Notes: generated from the letters alone by a model not told the origin. A DNA stretch of 12,832 nt from an uncultured Saprospiraceae bacterium (GCA_937930625.1 CALHBW010000102.1:1-12832), one strand, 5' to 3'; counted from the stretch's first letter, positions 1-6,560 are shown. Made by a program: numbers and translations.

Positions 1-117
1 ATCAAATAATTATAATTTTAAAAATTAACTTATTTTATAAAAACTTATTTTAAAATTATAATTCATTATCAGTGTGTTATGAAATTGAAAAATTCAATTC
101 AAATGAGTTTTTTATTC

Positions 118-366
118 TGTGGGGTATCAATAGACTTCAAAAAGTTTAGTAAACGTAAGCAATGCACTGATTTTTAGCTGATTACAAGAAATTGTTCTCA
201 GCTTACGTTTACTAAATTTGAAAAATTTAGTAAACGGATTACTTATGTTTTTGTTATGTTTGGAATATTATTAATTTATAAAGTACTATTTTTAAATAAA
301 ATAAAAATATAGAAATAATTTTTGTTTTAAAAATATCGACATTTAAAAATCTATCGATACCCCACA
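118..366. repeat. Possible MITE-like segment with 17-bp terminal inverted repeats
   Basis: The left end at 118-134 reads TGTGGGGTATCAATAGA, and the right end at 350-366 is its reverse complement with one mismatch. A third copy of the end (758-774, same orientation as the left end) closes the larger quasi-palindrome, so the 350-366 terminus can pair with either partner. The interior is non-coding and holds two overlapping hairpins (145-236). No target-site duplication was evident by eye. A non-autonomous transposable element is an inference from the inverted ends only. Confidence 0.45.
145..236. repeat. Overlapping, mutually exclusive hairpins sharing TTTAGTAAACG
   Basis: TTTAGTAAACGTAAGC (145-160) is perfectly complementary to GCTTACGTTTACTAAA (201-216), giving a 16-bp stem with a 40-nt loop. 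The second arm also belongs to another perfect stem: 206-219 pairs with 223-236 (14 bp) around a 3-nt loop. Both stems use bases 206-216, so only one can form at a time, as in an attenuator-like switch. No adjacent gene would obviously be controlled, so function is unknown. Confidence 0.6.
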
Positions 367-383
367 AGTCCTCGATAAGTCAA

Positions 384-414
384 CTTGGCTGACATTTTGC
401 AAATGACAGACAAG
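384..414. repeat. 31-bp palindromic repeat, copy A
   Basis: An imperfect 31-bp palindrome with a left arm starting CTTGGCTGACATTTT and a right arm ending AAATGACAGACAAG. It matches the reverse complement of copy D (710-740) at 28 of 31 positions. It forms the outer pair of units in the nested quasi-palindrome. Copies A and D form a subtype that differs from copies B and C and from the lpxB copies. Confidence 0.7.
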
Positions 415-483
415 TTACATTTGTAGGGTGAACGTAAGAAAATTTTTATAATGTGTATTTTTGAAATTGGAGCGTAAGCGTGA

Positions 484-514
484 GTCGGCGGACATTTTCA
501 AAATGTCAGGCGAC
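484..514. repeat. 31-bp palindromic repeat, copy B
   Basis: An imperfect 31-bp palindrome beginning GTCGGCGGACATTTT and ending AAATGTCAGGCGAC. It matches the reverse complement of copy C at 26 of 31 positions and the second copy inside lpxB (7148-7178) at 24 of 31. Several differences from the lpxB copy are paired changes that keep the stem (T-A to C-G at positions 12/20 and 15/17). A G.A mismatch at positions 7/25 of the unit is shared. Confidence 0.75.
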
Positions 515-604
515 AACATTGGGTTATTTTTCTGATTATTAAATTTTTACACAACTTAAAAAAAATAATTCATTAAAGATAATTAAATTTAATACACAAA
601 CGTT

Positions 605-635
605 CTCGCCTGACATTTCAAAAATGTCCGTCGAG
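605..635. repeat. 31-bp palindromic repeat, copy C (inverted)
   Basis: The unit begins CTCGCCTGACATTTC and ends AAATGTCCGTCGAG. It is the reverse-oriented partner of copy B and, with it, forms the inner arms of the nested quasi-palindrome. The asymmetric CTGAC / GTCCG arms define the unit's orientation. Confidence 0.75.
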
Positions 636-709
636 TAAGCCTCCCGAAAAATTAAAAATCAATCAATTACGCATGATTAAAATTTTCTTGCGTTCACCCT
701 AAAAAAGTT

Positions 710-740
710 GTTGTCTGCCATTTGCAAAATGTCAGCCAAC
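710..740. repeat. 31-bp palindromic repeat, copy D (inverted)
   Basis: The unit begins GTTGTCTGCCATTTG and ends AAATGTCAGCCAAC. It is nearly the exact reverse complement of copy A (28 of 31 positions). Confidence 0.7.
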
Positions 741-777
741 TCGCGTCACCGGAAAGATGTGGGGTATTGATAGATTT

Positions 778-797
778 TAAAAATGTCCGCCGAGTAG
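778..797. repeat. Half copy of the 31-bp palindromic repeat
   Basis: AAAAATGTCCGCCGAGTA (779-796) matches the right arm of copy C and its flank (AAAAATGTCCGTCGAGTA, 619-636 region) at 17 of 18 positions, but the left arm is missing. It abuts the third TGTGGGGTAT terminus, so it may mark a truncation or a junction. Confidence 0.5.
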
Positions 798-904
798 TTT
801 TTCTTAAAGCCTAAAAATCAATACATTATAAATTATAAAAACGCCTTTTCGTTTCCCCTGTTTTTATAATTACAATCACACAATTCTACATCAAAATGTT
901 TTTC

Positions 905-912
905 TACCTTTG
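905..912 (+). promoter_or_regulatory. Bacteroidetes-type -7 box upstream of der
   Basis: TACCTTTG fits the TANNTTTG -7 consensus of Bacteroidota sigma-A promoters. No clear TTTG -33 element lies 19-21 bases upstream. Transcription from here would give a leader of about 170 nt containing the 933-950 hairpin and the hexamer array in front of der. Confidence 0.5.
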
Positions 913-932
913 TGATGAAATTCCAAAAACAA

Positions 933-950
933 TCCCGATAGTTATCGGGA
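933..950. repeat. Short hairpin TCCCGATA-GT-TATCGGGA in der leader
   Basis: A perfect 8-bp inverted repeat surrounds a 2-nt centre (a 7-bp stem with a 4-nt loop is more realistic). From memory, similar CCCGATA/TATCGGG palindromes are common in Bacteroidota genomes. It lies between the promoter box and the der start, so it would be part of the leader RNA. No U-tract follows, so it is not a typical intrinsic terminator. Confidence 0.5.
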
Positions 951-1050
951 CAAATTCCAATGAAATATTATTTTTTTAAGTTAAAATTGTATATAACTCG
1001 AACCATGTTTTGTTTAATGTAAGAGTTTGATTATTAGTAATTTATACTAA

Positions 1051-1086
1051 TTTAAACTTAAACTTGAACTTAAACTTAAACTTACC
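1051..1086 (+). repeat. AAACTT hexamer array directly before der
   Basis: Six near-perfect copies of a TTAAAC/TTGAAC hexamer run up to two bases before the likely der ATG. Related arrays precede surE (5184-5219) and lpxB (6564-6600). In frame they encode alternating Asn-Leu, which makes longer TTG starts look open, but these bases are more likely leader than coding. Confidence 0.65.
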
Positions 1087-1087
1087 A

Positions 1088-2389
1088 ATGGGAAATATAG
1101 TAGCCATCGTTGGGCGTCCGAATGTCGGCAAATCCACACTTTACAATCGTTTGATAGGAGAGCGCCAAGCCATTATTGATGATATTAGTGGTGTAACCCG
1201 TGACCGTCAGTACGGACAATCATTTTGGAACGGCAAGACATTCACCGTTGTCGATACGGGGGGCTTTGTCAAAAATTCAGAAGACGTTTTTGAAAAAGCC
1301 ATTCGCTCGCAAGTGCAAATTGCCATCGACGAAGCATCTGTCATTGTATTTTTGGTAGATGTAATGACGGGTATTACTGACTTTGATGAGCAAGTTGCTC
1401 GTATGTTGCGCCGTACCGATAAGCCGGTTTTGCTCGCTGTCAATAAAGTAGATAATCACAATAGAATGTTGATTGCCAATGAGTTTTGGAGTTTGGGCTT
1501 TGAAGAAACCTTCTTTCTTTCCTCCATCAACGGCGGTGGAACAGGCGAGTTGTTGGATGCTGTGACCGAACATATTACGGACATAGAACGTGTGGAATCT
1601 GACCTTCCGCGTTTTGCTATCGTAGGGCAGCCTAATGTCGGCAAATCTTCTTTCGTGAATGCTCTGATAGGAGAGGAGCGCAATATCGTAACCGACATTG
1701 CAGGCACGACGCGCGACGCCATACACACGCGCTACACCAAGTTTGACAAAGATTTTTTGCTCATAGATACCGCCGGAATCCGTAAGAAGAATAAAGTACA
1801 CGAAGACCTCGAATTTTACTCCGTGATGCGTGCCATCAAGGCGATTGAAGAAGCGGATGTCTGCTTTTTAATGATTGATGCCCAAGATGGTCTGGAGGCG
1901 CAGGATATGAGCATCATTAGTATTGCCTTGAAACGAAATAAGGGCTTGGTACTACTCATCAACAAGTGGGATGCCATTGAAAAAGATACCAATACAGCAA
2001 AAGAATACGAGGATGATTTGAGAAAACGCATCGCACCTTTCAATGATGTGCCGATACTATTTATTTCGGCACTCGAAAAACAACGCATCTTCAAAGCCAT
2101 CGAAGCAGGCTTGGAGGTCTTTGAAAATCGCTCCCGCAAAATCACCACTTCCACACTCAATACTGCTTTACAAGAGGCAATTGAGCGTTATCCGCCACCC
2201 TCGCACAAGGGGCGTTTTGCCAAAATAAAATACGTTACACAATTGCCCACGTACTACCCCGCGTTTGCATTTTTCTGCAATAATCCAAAGTATGTCAAGG
2301 ATTCATACAAGCAATATATTGAGAATGTGTGGCGGCAAAAATTTGAACTAACAGGAACACCCATCGGAATATTTTTTAGAAAGAAATGA
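1088..2389 (+). CDS. der: Ribosome biogenesis GTPase Der (EngA)
   Basis: Der is an essential double-GTPase that binds the 50S subunit and supports its late assembly in the cytoplasm. Two tandem G domains are complete. The first has the P-loop GRPNVGKS (9-16), GVTRD (35-39), DTGG (56-59) and NKVD (119-122). The second has GQPNVGKS (180-187), AGTTRD (205-210), DTAG (227-230) and NKWD (292-295). The C-terminal KH-like domain spans about 350-433. At 433 aa it has the usual family length. I chose the ATG at 1088 because the protein then starts MGNIVAIVG like relatives. An in-frame TTG at 1064 would only add a peptide encoded by the hexamer array. A TANNTTTG box lies at 905-912. Identification is very secure; the start is likely. 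Confidence 0.97.
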   Translation: MGNIVAIVGRPNVGKSTLYNRLIGERQAIIDDISGVTRDRQYGQSFWNGKTFTVVDTGGFVKNSEDVFEKAIRSQVQIAIDEASVIVFLVDVMTGITDFDEQVARMLRRTDKPVLLAVNKVDNHNRMLIANEFWSLGFEETFFLSSINGGGTGELLDAVTEHITDIERVESDLPRFAIVGQPNVGKSSFVNALIGEERNIVTDIAGTTRDAIHTRYTKFDKDFLLIDTAGIRKKNKVHEDLEFYSVMRAIKAIEEADVCFLMIDAQDGLEAQDMSIISIALKRNKGLVLLINKWDAIEKDTNTAKEYEDDLRKRIAPFNDVPILFISALEKQRIFKAIEAGLEVFENRSRKITTSTLNTALQEAIERYPPPSHKGRFAKIKYVTQLPTYYPAFAFFCNNPKYVKDSYKQYIENVWRQKFELTGTPIGIFFRKK

Positions 2390-2400
2390 TAATGTACTGA

Positions 2401-2475
2401 CGTGTTGGCGTGCTGATGTGCTGACGTTTTATGGAGAAATACATCAGCACATCAGCACATCAGCACATCAGCACG
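2401..2475. terminator. Octamer-repeat hairpin between der and rfbC
   Basis: Four perfect tandem copies of ATCAGCAC (2443-2474) can pair with a degenerate inverted array at 2401-2426 (about 22 of 26 positions) around a 15-nt loop. The hairpin ends five bases before the rfbC ATG, so it would affect readthrough from der and could hide the rfbC start region. No U-tract follows, and terminator function is inferred from position only. Confidence 0.45.
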
Positions 2476-2480
2476 TTTAT

Positions 2481-3023
2481 ATGTTTACAACTACACCAAT
2501 AGAAGGTTTACTGATTTTTGAGCCGCGTGTTTTTGCGGATGATCGCGGATATTTTTACGAGAGTTTTAATAAAAATATTTTCTTGGAAGCCGGGGTTAAA
2601 GATGATTTTGTACAGGACAATCAATCCAAATCTACTTACGGCGTATTGCGTGGCTTGCACTACCAAACGGGCGAACATGCACAATCAAAACTTGTACGCG
2701 TACTCGAAGGGAAGGTCTTGGATGTGGCAGTGGATATTCGTCCCGATTCGCCGACTTACGGGCAGCATTATTCGATAGAATTGAGTGCCGAAAATCAATT
2801 GCAATTTTATGTTCCGCGTGGTTTTGCACATGGTTTTTTGGTGCTAAGTGATACAGCAACATTCTTTTATAAATGCGATAATTTCTATAATAAAGCCAGC
2901 GAAGGTAGTATTGCCTATAATGACCCGACGCTGAATATTGATTGGAAAATTCCGCACGAAGATGTTATTTTATCCGAAAAAGATACGGTCAATCCTTCAT
3001 TTGGTAAGCATCGACTCATTTAA
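2481..3023 (+). CDS. rfbC: dTDP-4-dehydrorhamnose 3,5-epimerase
   Basis: RmlC/RfbC epimerises dTDP-4-keto-6-deoxyglucose at C3 and C5, the third step of dTDP-L-rhamnose synthesis for surface polysaccharides. The 180-aa length is typical of this cupin-fold family. Visible motifs are FADDRGYFYESFN (18-30), the catalytic base His60 in GVLRGLHYQ (54-62), KLVRVLEGKVLDVAVDIR (70-87), VPRGFAHGF (111-119) and the catalytic Tyr130 in YKCDNFY (130-136), followed by YNDP. The His60-Tyr130 spacing of 70 equals that of known RmlC enzymes. The ATG at 2481 is preferred; a longer frame from 2418 would only translate the octamer repeat. The rest of the rml pathway is not in the window, and neighbouring der is unrelated. 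The stop codon falls in a CATTTAAGCATTGTC repeat. Confidence 0.95.
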   Translation: MFTTTPIEGLLIFEPRVFADDRGYFYESFNKNIFLEAGVKDDFVQDNQSKSTYGVLRGLHYQTGEHAQSKLVRVLEGKVLDVAVDIRPDSPTYGQHYSIELSAENQLQFYVPRGFAHGFLVLSDTATFFYKCDNFYNKASEGSIAYNDPTLNIDWKIPHEDVILSEKDTVNPSFGKHRLI

Positions 3024-3035
3024 GCATTGTCAACC

Positions 3036-3413
3036 ATGGATACGGAAATTTTAGATGATGTTTTTGAACGCGACCCCATCCGTTTTCCGCGTGACAAACG
3101 TCATCGAGTACGGGCGTTTCGGTATTTTGTGTATGCCTTTGCTTTGGCGGTGGTGTGGGCTTATCTAAAGGTGTCTTATGCCGAAAACCATTCACCTTTT
3201 ACAACTCCGGTTGATGGTAGAAATGCTTTAATCGGTATTGCTGCGGCGCGTGTGGCACAGTTGTTTTACATGCTTGTTGGGGTGTTTTTTTTGGTGAAAA
3301 GCATATTGGCGAAAGAACGGAATGATGGGTTTAAAATCGGAAGTGTGGTAGGACTTGGTTTTTTGATAGTTCAAATGCTTTTTTATTTGTATAAAAAATT
3401 ATTATTATTATAA
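3036..3413 (+). CDS. Small three-helix membrane protein, unknown function
   Basis: I do not recognise this 125-aa protein. A charged N-terminus (1-28, with acidic residues then the basic run RFPRDKRHRVR) is followed by three hydrophobic segments at about 29-47, 70-92 and 101-119, which predicts a cytoplasmic N-terminal tail and an inner-membrane location. There is no signal peptide and no catalytic motif. The ATG at 3036 lies 12 bases after the rfbC stop, so co-transcription with rfbC is likely. A TTG at 3027 would add three residues. A role linked to rhamnose or surface glycans is only suggested by position. Confidence 0.75.
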   Translation: MDTEILDDVFERDPIRFPRDKRHRVRAFRYFVYAFALAVVWAYLKVSYAENHSPFTTPVDGRNALIGIAAARVAQLFYMLVGVFFLVKSILAKERNDGFKIGSVVGLGFLIVQMLFYLYKKLLLL

Positions 3414-3456
3414 CCAATTGTTTTTTAGAGTATTGAAATTTTTGCGAAAATTATTT

Positions 3457-3494
3457 TTGGTGCGATCTATGTTTTTTAACCCACTTAGCACCAA
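3457..3494. terminator. Weak hairpin between convergent genes
   Basis: TTGGTGC (3457-3463) and GCACCAA (3488-3494) form a 7-bp stem with a 24-nt loop in the 120-bp gap between the convergent genes ending at 3413 and 3535. The loop contains a run of six T. It is placed where a terminator is expected but is weak. Confidence 0.25.
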
Positions 3495-3534
3495 TTATCG
3501 CCTAATCTAAAATCAAAAATCGCTGAATCAAAAA

Positions 3535-3825
3535 TCACCCAAGCCATTCAAAATTCATAAAATTCCACTCATTCCCGGAAAGCAAACTATAGACTATTGC
3601 TACCAAAGGCGGCACAAGAATGGAAATCAGCATCACCGCAAAATACATCCGCGAAATACGTGTACGCTCCAATAATTCCGCAATCAAGGCAATCAATAAT
3701 ATCGGAATACCAATCATCGGAATAATAAACGTAAACATACTCGCCCAAAATGGCGCAAGCAACCACAAAGCCATAAAAATGACCACTTCTACCAGAAATA
3801 TTTCAAGTGCGGGAATCCATTTCAT
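3535..3825 (-). CDS. Small hydrophobic membrane protein, unknown function
   Basis: This 96-aa protein is not recognised. It is strongly hydrophobic with about three membrane segments: residues 6-28, 30-50 and 60-83. A short charged loop, ELLERTRISR, lies near residues 50-59. The tail GNEWNFMNFEWLG is aromatic-rich. The ATG at 3825 (start MKWIPALEIFL) is preferred, because an upstream in-frame extension to 3891 would only translate the octamer-repeat hairpin at 3829-3909. It lies downstream of the coiled-coil gene on the same strand, separated by that hairpin, so the two may form a transcription unit. Confidence 0.6.
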   Translation of the reverse strand: MKWIPALEIFLVEVVIFMALWLLAPFWASMFTFIIPMIGIPILLIALIAELLERTRISRMYFAVMLISILVPPLVAIVYSLLSGNEWNFMNFEWLG

Positions 3826-3828
3826 AAT

Positions 3829-3909
3829 GAATGAGTAGATGACTAAATGATTAAATGAGTAAATGCAGGATTCATTTACGCATTTACTCATCTATTCATT
3901 TACTCATTT
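3829..3909. terminator. Short-tandem-repeat hairpin between two minus-strand genes
   Basis: AAATGAGTAAATG at 3853-3865 and related AATGAGTA/AATGATTA units on the left (3829-3865) are complementary to CATTTACTCATTT-type units on the right (3871-3909; exact 13-mer complement at 3897-3909). The loop is about 5 nt. The structure follows the stop of the coiled-coil gene and precedes the start of the next gene, so it may reduce readthrough. It is made of a different repeat word from the hairpins at 2401 and 9559. Confidence 0.45.
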
Positions 3910-3912
3910 TAG

Positions 3913-4905
3913 CTAATTACCAACCACTACTTTGCCATTTGCAATGACAGGCATGACACCAAATTTCATGGGCAATTGGCGATTATTTTTGACATAAGTG
4001 ATTTGGATTTGATAGTTGTTGGAAGTCTTTTCTTGGGTGTTGGTGTGTTCAAGTACAATCGGATTTTTATCGAATGTAAAACGCATAGATTTAGCGTTAG
4101 TTTCCGAATCGGGAAATTCGGGATTTGACTCGCGCAATGGCATTGATTGTCCGGTATCCATATCCACTATGGTCATCTCAAACTCCTGACCTACAAGGAG
4201 TTCTTGCTGTTCATGATAAAGGCTAAACTCTACCGTCGTTCTGTCCCAGTTGTTCTTTTTGAGACGTTTTATGGGTTTATCTTTCTTATCTTTTTGCAGG
4301 GAAATTTGCTGGAAATTCACCACTGTTTTCTCGATAATATCAAGGTTGTTACGGTACAATTCTTCTTCCTCTTGCTTGTCCATGAGGTCATTGACGAGCG
4401 CGTCTTTTTCCGAAAGCGTTTGATAAGTCGTAGCGCGTAGATTATCCATTTCAGAAGTGACAGCAGCCTGCTGGTCTTCAAGGTCTTTTATCTTCGCAAG
4501 GTCGGCTTTTTTCGAGCGGTCCAATGCTGCGATTTGCCCCTGCAATTCGGCAATTTTTGCTTCGCGTTGCTGCATGTCTGTGCGTATGCCTTCGATGGTT
4601 TCGCGTTGGGTATTGATGCGGAGTTTGAGGTCGCTGATTTCCTTTTCTAATCGCTGAATTTGTGTACTGAGTTTCGTTTTTTCGCCTTCCAATGCTTGGT
4701 TGGCTTCTGTCAGTTCTTCAGTACGTTGGATGGCTAGTTCTTTGGAATTACGCTCTTTTTCGAGCGATGTTTCCAAGTCTGAAATGGTTTGTTCTTGTGA
4801 GCTAAGGGTAGCATCTTTTTTCTTGCCTTCATTCAACTGAAAAATGCCCCAAATCAATGCAAGTGCCAATAAAACGAAAGCGATAATAGTGATAATTTTA
4901 TTCAT
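3913..4905 (-). CDS. Membrane-anchored coiled-coil protein, unknown function
   Basis: The 330-aa product has an N-terminal hydrophobic segment (about 4-24, MNKIITIIAFVLLALALIWG) without an obvious cleavage site, best read as a membrane anchor. A long heptad-rich coiled coil follows (about 35-200, rich in E, K, Q and L; for example blocks around TISDLETSLEKE and QRLEKEISDLKLR). The C-terminal region (about 220-330) is not coiled and has alternating beta-like segments ending VMPVIANGKVVVGN. The body would lie in the periplasm or cytoplasm depending on topology. I cannot assign a family or role. A cell-envelope scaffold is possible, but that is a guess from architecture. The ATG at 4905 is the only sensible start. 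Confidence 0.8.
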   Translation of the reverse strand: MNKIITIIAFVLLALALIWGIFQLNEGKKKDATLSSQEQTISDLETSLEKERNSKELAIQRTEELTEANQALEGEKTKLSTQIQRLEKEISDLKLRINTQRETIEGIRTDMQQREAKIAELQGQIAALDRSKKADLAKIKDLEDQQAAVTSEMDNLRATTYQTLSEKDALVNDLMDKQEEEELYRNNLDIIEKTVVNFQQISLQKDKKDKPIKRLKKNNWDRTTVEFSLYHEQQELLVGQEFEMTIVDMDTGQSMPLRESNPEFPDSETNAKSMRFTFDKNPIVLEHTNTQEKTSNNYQIQITYVKNNRQLPMKFGVMPVIANGKVVVGN

Positions 4906-5110
4906 AAATTAATGAGTGAATGAGTGATTTTTGATTGAAATATTTCGCTAAATTAAAATTTAGAAAAGTATAAATGATTTTTTTATTAATTAAAATGAAA
5001 TTAATGCAAGATTTATTTGTAATAAATTGATTTATAATTTAAAATGAATAAAAATAATGTGTACTGTGTATTAATCATTAATCATTAACCATTAAGCATT
5101 ATTTAATACG

Positions 5111-5118
5111 TACTTTTG
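5111..5118 (+). promoter_or_regulatory. Bacteroidetes-type -7 box for surE
   Basis: TACTTTTG matches TANNTTTG exactly. A TTTG -33 element is not evident at the usual distance. The implied leader is about 100 nt and includes the AAACTT array immediately before the surE ATG. Confidence 0.5.
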
Positions 5119-5183
5119 TAGCATAATTAAATCCACACAAAAACGCACTTGAATTGGTATTATTGTCATCAGTGTAATAGTTG

Positions 5184-5219
5184 AGTTTAAACTTAAACTT
5201 AAACTTAATCTTAAACTTA
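5184..5219 (+). repeat. AAACTT hexamer array directly before surE
   Basis: Five AAACTT/AATCTT units run up to four bases before the surE ATG. It is the same word and the same placement as the array before der, although the genes are unrelated. Confidence 0.65.
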
Positions 5220-5223
5220 GTAA

Positions 5224-5988
5224 ATGAACAAACCAACCATATTAGTCACCAACGACGACGGCATTACTGCACCGGGCATCCGGGCATTGGTAGAGGTGGT
5301 CAAAGATTTCGGAAAAGTAGTCGTCGTAGCACCTGATAGCCCACAGTCGGCACAAGGGCATGCCCTCACGATTAATGACCCGCTGCGGCTTCGGAAAGTC
5401 AATGTATTTGGCGACATCGAAGCCTATGAATGTAGCGGTACGCCGGTAGATTGCGTCAAATTGGCAAAGAGTGTTGTCCTCGAAAATCGTGTGGCGGATA
5501 TTTGCGTGTCGGGCGTCAATCATGGTTCCAATGCTTCTATCAATATTATTTATTCCGGTACAGTATCGGCAGCGATGGAAGCCTCTCTTGAAGGTATCAA
5601 TTCCATTGGTTTTTCGCTGCTCAGCTTTGACCATGATGCTGATTTTGAACCTGCCAAAAAATATATCCGTCAATTGGTGCGTTATGTGCTGGATAATGGT
5701 CTGCACAAGACGAAACTCCTCAATGTCAACATACCTAACCTCCCGGCAGATGAGATAAAAGGCATCAAAATCTGCCGACAAGCCAACGGAAAATGGGTCG
5801 AAGAATTTGCCCGTAAAGAAGACCCGCATGGACGCCCATACTACTGGCTCACCGGAGAATTTACCAATCCCGATACCGGTACAGATACAGATATTTGGGC
5901 ATTGGAAAATGGTTACGTTTCAGTCGTGCCTTCGCAGCACGACCTTACAGCTTACGAGGCGATTGATGAGTTGACAGGAAAACTGTAA
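5224..5988 (+). CDS. surE: 5'/3'-nucleotidase SurE
   Basis: SurE is a divalent-metal-dependent phosphatase acting on nucleoside 5'- and 3'-monophosphates, linked to stationary-phase survival. At 254 aa it fits the family. The signature TNDDGITAPG (9-18) supplies metal ligands Asp11 and Asp12. Ser42 in DSPQSAQGHA and Asn99 in SGVNHGSN (96-103) are the other expected ligands, and CSGTPVDCV (70-78) is the conserved substrate-pocket motif. The ATG at 5224 is clear. It leads a plus-strand run with a small membrane protein, lpxB and a Nudix gene; from memory, surE and lpxB are often neighbours in Bacteroidota. Its stop codon lies within the left arm of a 27-bp inverted repeat. Confidence 0.96.
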   Translation: MNKPTILVTNDDGITAPGIRALVEVVKDFGKVVVVAPDSPQSAQGHALTINDPLRLRKVNVFGDIEAYECSGTPVDCVKLAKSVVLENRVADICVSGVNHGSNASINIIYSGTVSAAMEASLEGINSIGFSLLSFDHDADFEPAKKYIRQLVRYVLDNGLHKTKLLNVNIPNLPADEIKGIKICRQANGKWVEEFARKEDPHGRPYYWLTGEFTNPDTGTDTDIWALENGYVSVVPSQHDLTAYEAIDELTGKL

Positions 5989-6096
5989 TGACTGCTTTAG
6001 CTGTCAAGTAGGTTGTTATTTTAATTTGTAATAAATTTAAAGATAATATTTTATAAATATTTTTTTGTGCTACTTGACAGCTAAAGCAGTCATTAC
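5985..6096. terminator. 27-bp perfect inverted repeat overlapping surE stop
   Basis: Bases 5985-6011 are exactly complementary to 6070-6096 (key word TGACTGCTTTAGCTGTCAAG), enclosing a 58-nt AT-rich loop. The left arm contains the surE TAA codon. The long perfect stem with a large AT-rich loop is unlike a standard intrinsic terminator; it could be a terminator or mRNA-stabilising structure or a small insertion. It separates surE from the next gene. Confidence 0.6.
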
Positions 6097-6196
6097 GGAG
6101 TTCACTGCCAAGCTGTTCAATTGCCTTGTAAAAGCTAAGTACGAATAAAAATTACTTTAAACATGGCGATTAAAATCGCCTGTACGATTCGAACAG

Positions 6197-6499
6197 ATGA
6201 ATAAAGATTCCATACTATTCGGCATATTAGTGGGCTTTGCAGTACCTTTTGTTTCTTACGCTATTCTGCTGACTATCAATGAGTTTGTGTATGATGCGGA
6301 TGTGATTGCGATGCCTCGTGGCGAAAAATTCCAATTCAGCGAAAAACTGCTGATGACGATTGCGATTTGCGCCAATATCATTCCTTTTCAATTTTTCAGA
6401 AAACGATATATGGATGTCGCTATGCGTGGTGTGATGTTTCCTACGCTTGCTTATGTCGCTTATTGGATTTACAAACATTACGACCAACTTGGTTTTTGA
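6197..6499 (+). CDS. Small membrane protein between surE and lpxB
   Basis: A 100-aa protein that I cannot name. Hydrophobic segments lie at about 6-27, 50-66 and 75-93, and the loop after the first helix contains NEFVYDADVIAMPRGEKFQF. It has no lipobox and no enzyme motif. Its position between surE and lpxB suggests an envelope-related protein that travels with these genes, but that rests on context. The ATG at 6197 gives MNKDSILFG; the frame is well supported by codon pattern and by its fit between neighbours. Confidence 0.75.
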   Translation: MNKDSILFGILVGFAVPFVSYAILLTINEFVYDADVIAMPRGEKFQFSEKLLMTIAICANIIPFQFFRKRYMDVAMRGVMFPTLAYVAYWIYKHYDQLGF

Positions 6500-6534
6500 A
6501 TGAGTGAATGAGTGAATTGTGAATGAGTGAATAA
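6498..6534. repeat. GAATGAGT direct tandem repeat
   Basis: Four copies of a GAATGAGT/GAATTGTGAATGAGT-type word directly follow the stop codon of the small membrane protein. The same word family occurs at 3829-3909 and 4913-4929, but here there is no inverted partner. Confidence 0.5.
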
Positions 6535-6560
6535 TTTTTATTTTTTGCGTAGCGAAAAAC

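Larger units (their letters stand above)
338..787. repeat. Nested quasi-palindrome of about 450 bp
   Basis: Four blocks in the left half recur as reverse complements in mirrored order in the right half: 338-366 with 758-787, 382-416 with 708-742, 425-443 with 682-700, and 484-514 with 605-635. The gaps between blocks match closely on both sides (15 and 15 nt, 8 and 7 nt, 40 and 46 nt). Pairing of the conserved blocks is roughly 85-95% by eye. The central loop (515-604) is AT-rich. Block 425-443 (AGGGTGAACGTAAGAAAAT) has one mismatch to its partner. This could be a fold-back or MITE-type element, or a structured transcript. No protein is encoded. Confidence 0.7.
1..1087. other. Gene-free AT-rich block rich in inverted repeats
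   Basis: No convincing coding frame is present over almost 1.1 kb on either strand: frames are short and interrupted. The stretch holds a TGTGGGGTATC-ended segment (118-366), a nested quasi-palindrome (338-787), four 31-bp palindromes and a half copy, a probable promoter box for der (905-912), a small hairpin (933-950) and a hexamer array (1051-1086). It has no transposase remnant that I can see. The first 110 bases are plain AT-rich sequence in which I recognise nothing. Confidence 0.75.
4906..5223. other. Divergent intergenic region between coiled-coil gene and surE
   Basis: About 318 bp with no gene. It holds AATGAGTG repeats just upstream of the minus-strand gene (4913-4929), very AT-rich sequence, a run of CATTAA/CATTAAC words (about 5072-5100), a -7 box for surE (5111-5118) and the AAACTT array (5184-5219). 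I found no convincing promoter box for the minus-strand gene. Confidence 0.6.

Noticed and set aside
384..740. CRISPR array
   Set aside because: The 31-bp repeats are diverged, alternate in orientation and have mirrored spacers of unequal length, unlike CRISPR direct repeats; no cas genes are present.
118..787. Complete insertion sequence
   Set aside because: No transposase frame or remnant is present, so only a non-autonomous or fold-back element can be proposed.
1064..1087. Longer der start at TTG 1064 giving an Asn-Leu-rich N-terminus
   Set aside because: The extra residues only translate the hexamer array, and the ATG at 1088 gives the normal Der N-terminus.
1277..1801. 174-aa open frame antisense to der
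   Set aside because: It is fully inside der and has no recognisable domain.
2418..2480. Longer rfbC start adding a His/Ser-rich N-terminus
   Set aside because: These residues come from the ATCAGCAC octamer array; the ATG at 2481 gives the usual RmlC length.
3826..3891. Extended start of the 96-aa membrane protein
   Set aside because: The extension translates the inverted octamer-repeat hairpin and has no protein-like character.
5242..5829. 195-aa open frame antisense to surE
   Set aside because: It lies wholly within surE, whose motifs are intact; its composition (His/Ile/Arg/Phe-rich) looks like a mirror frame.
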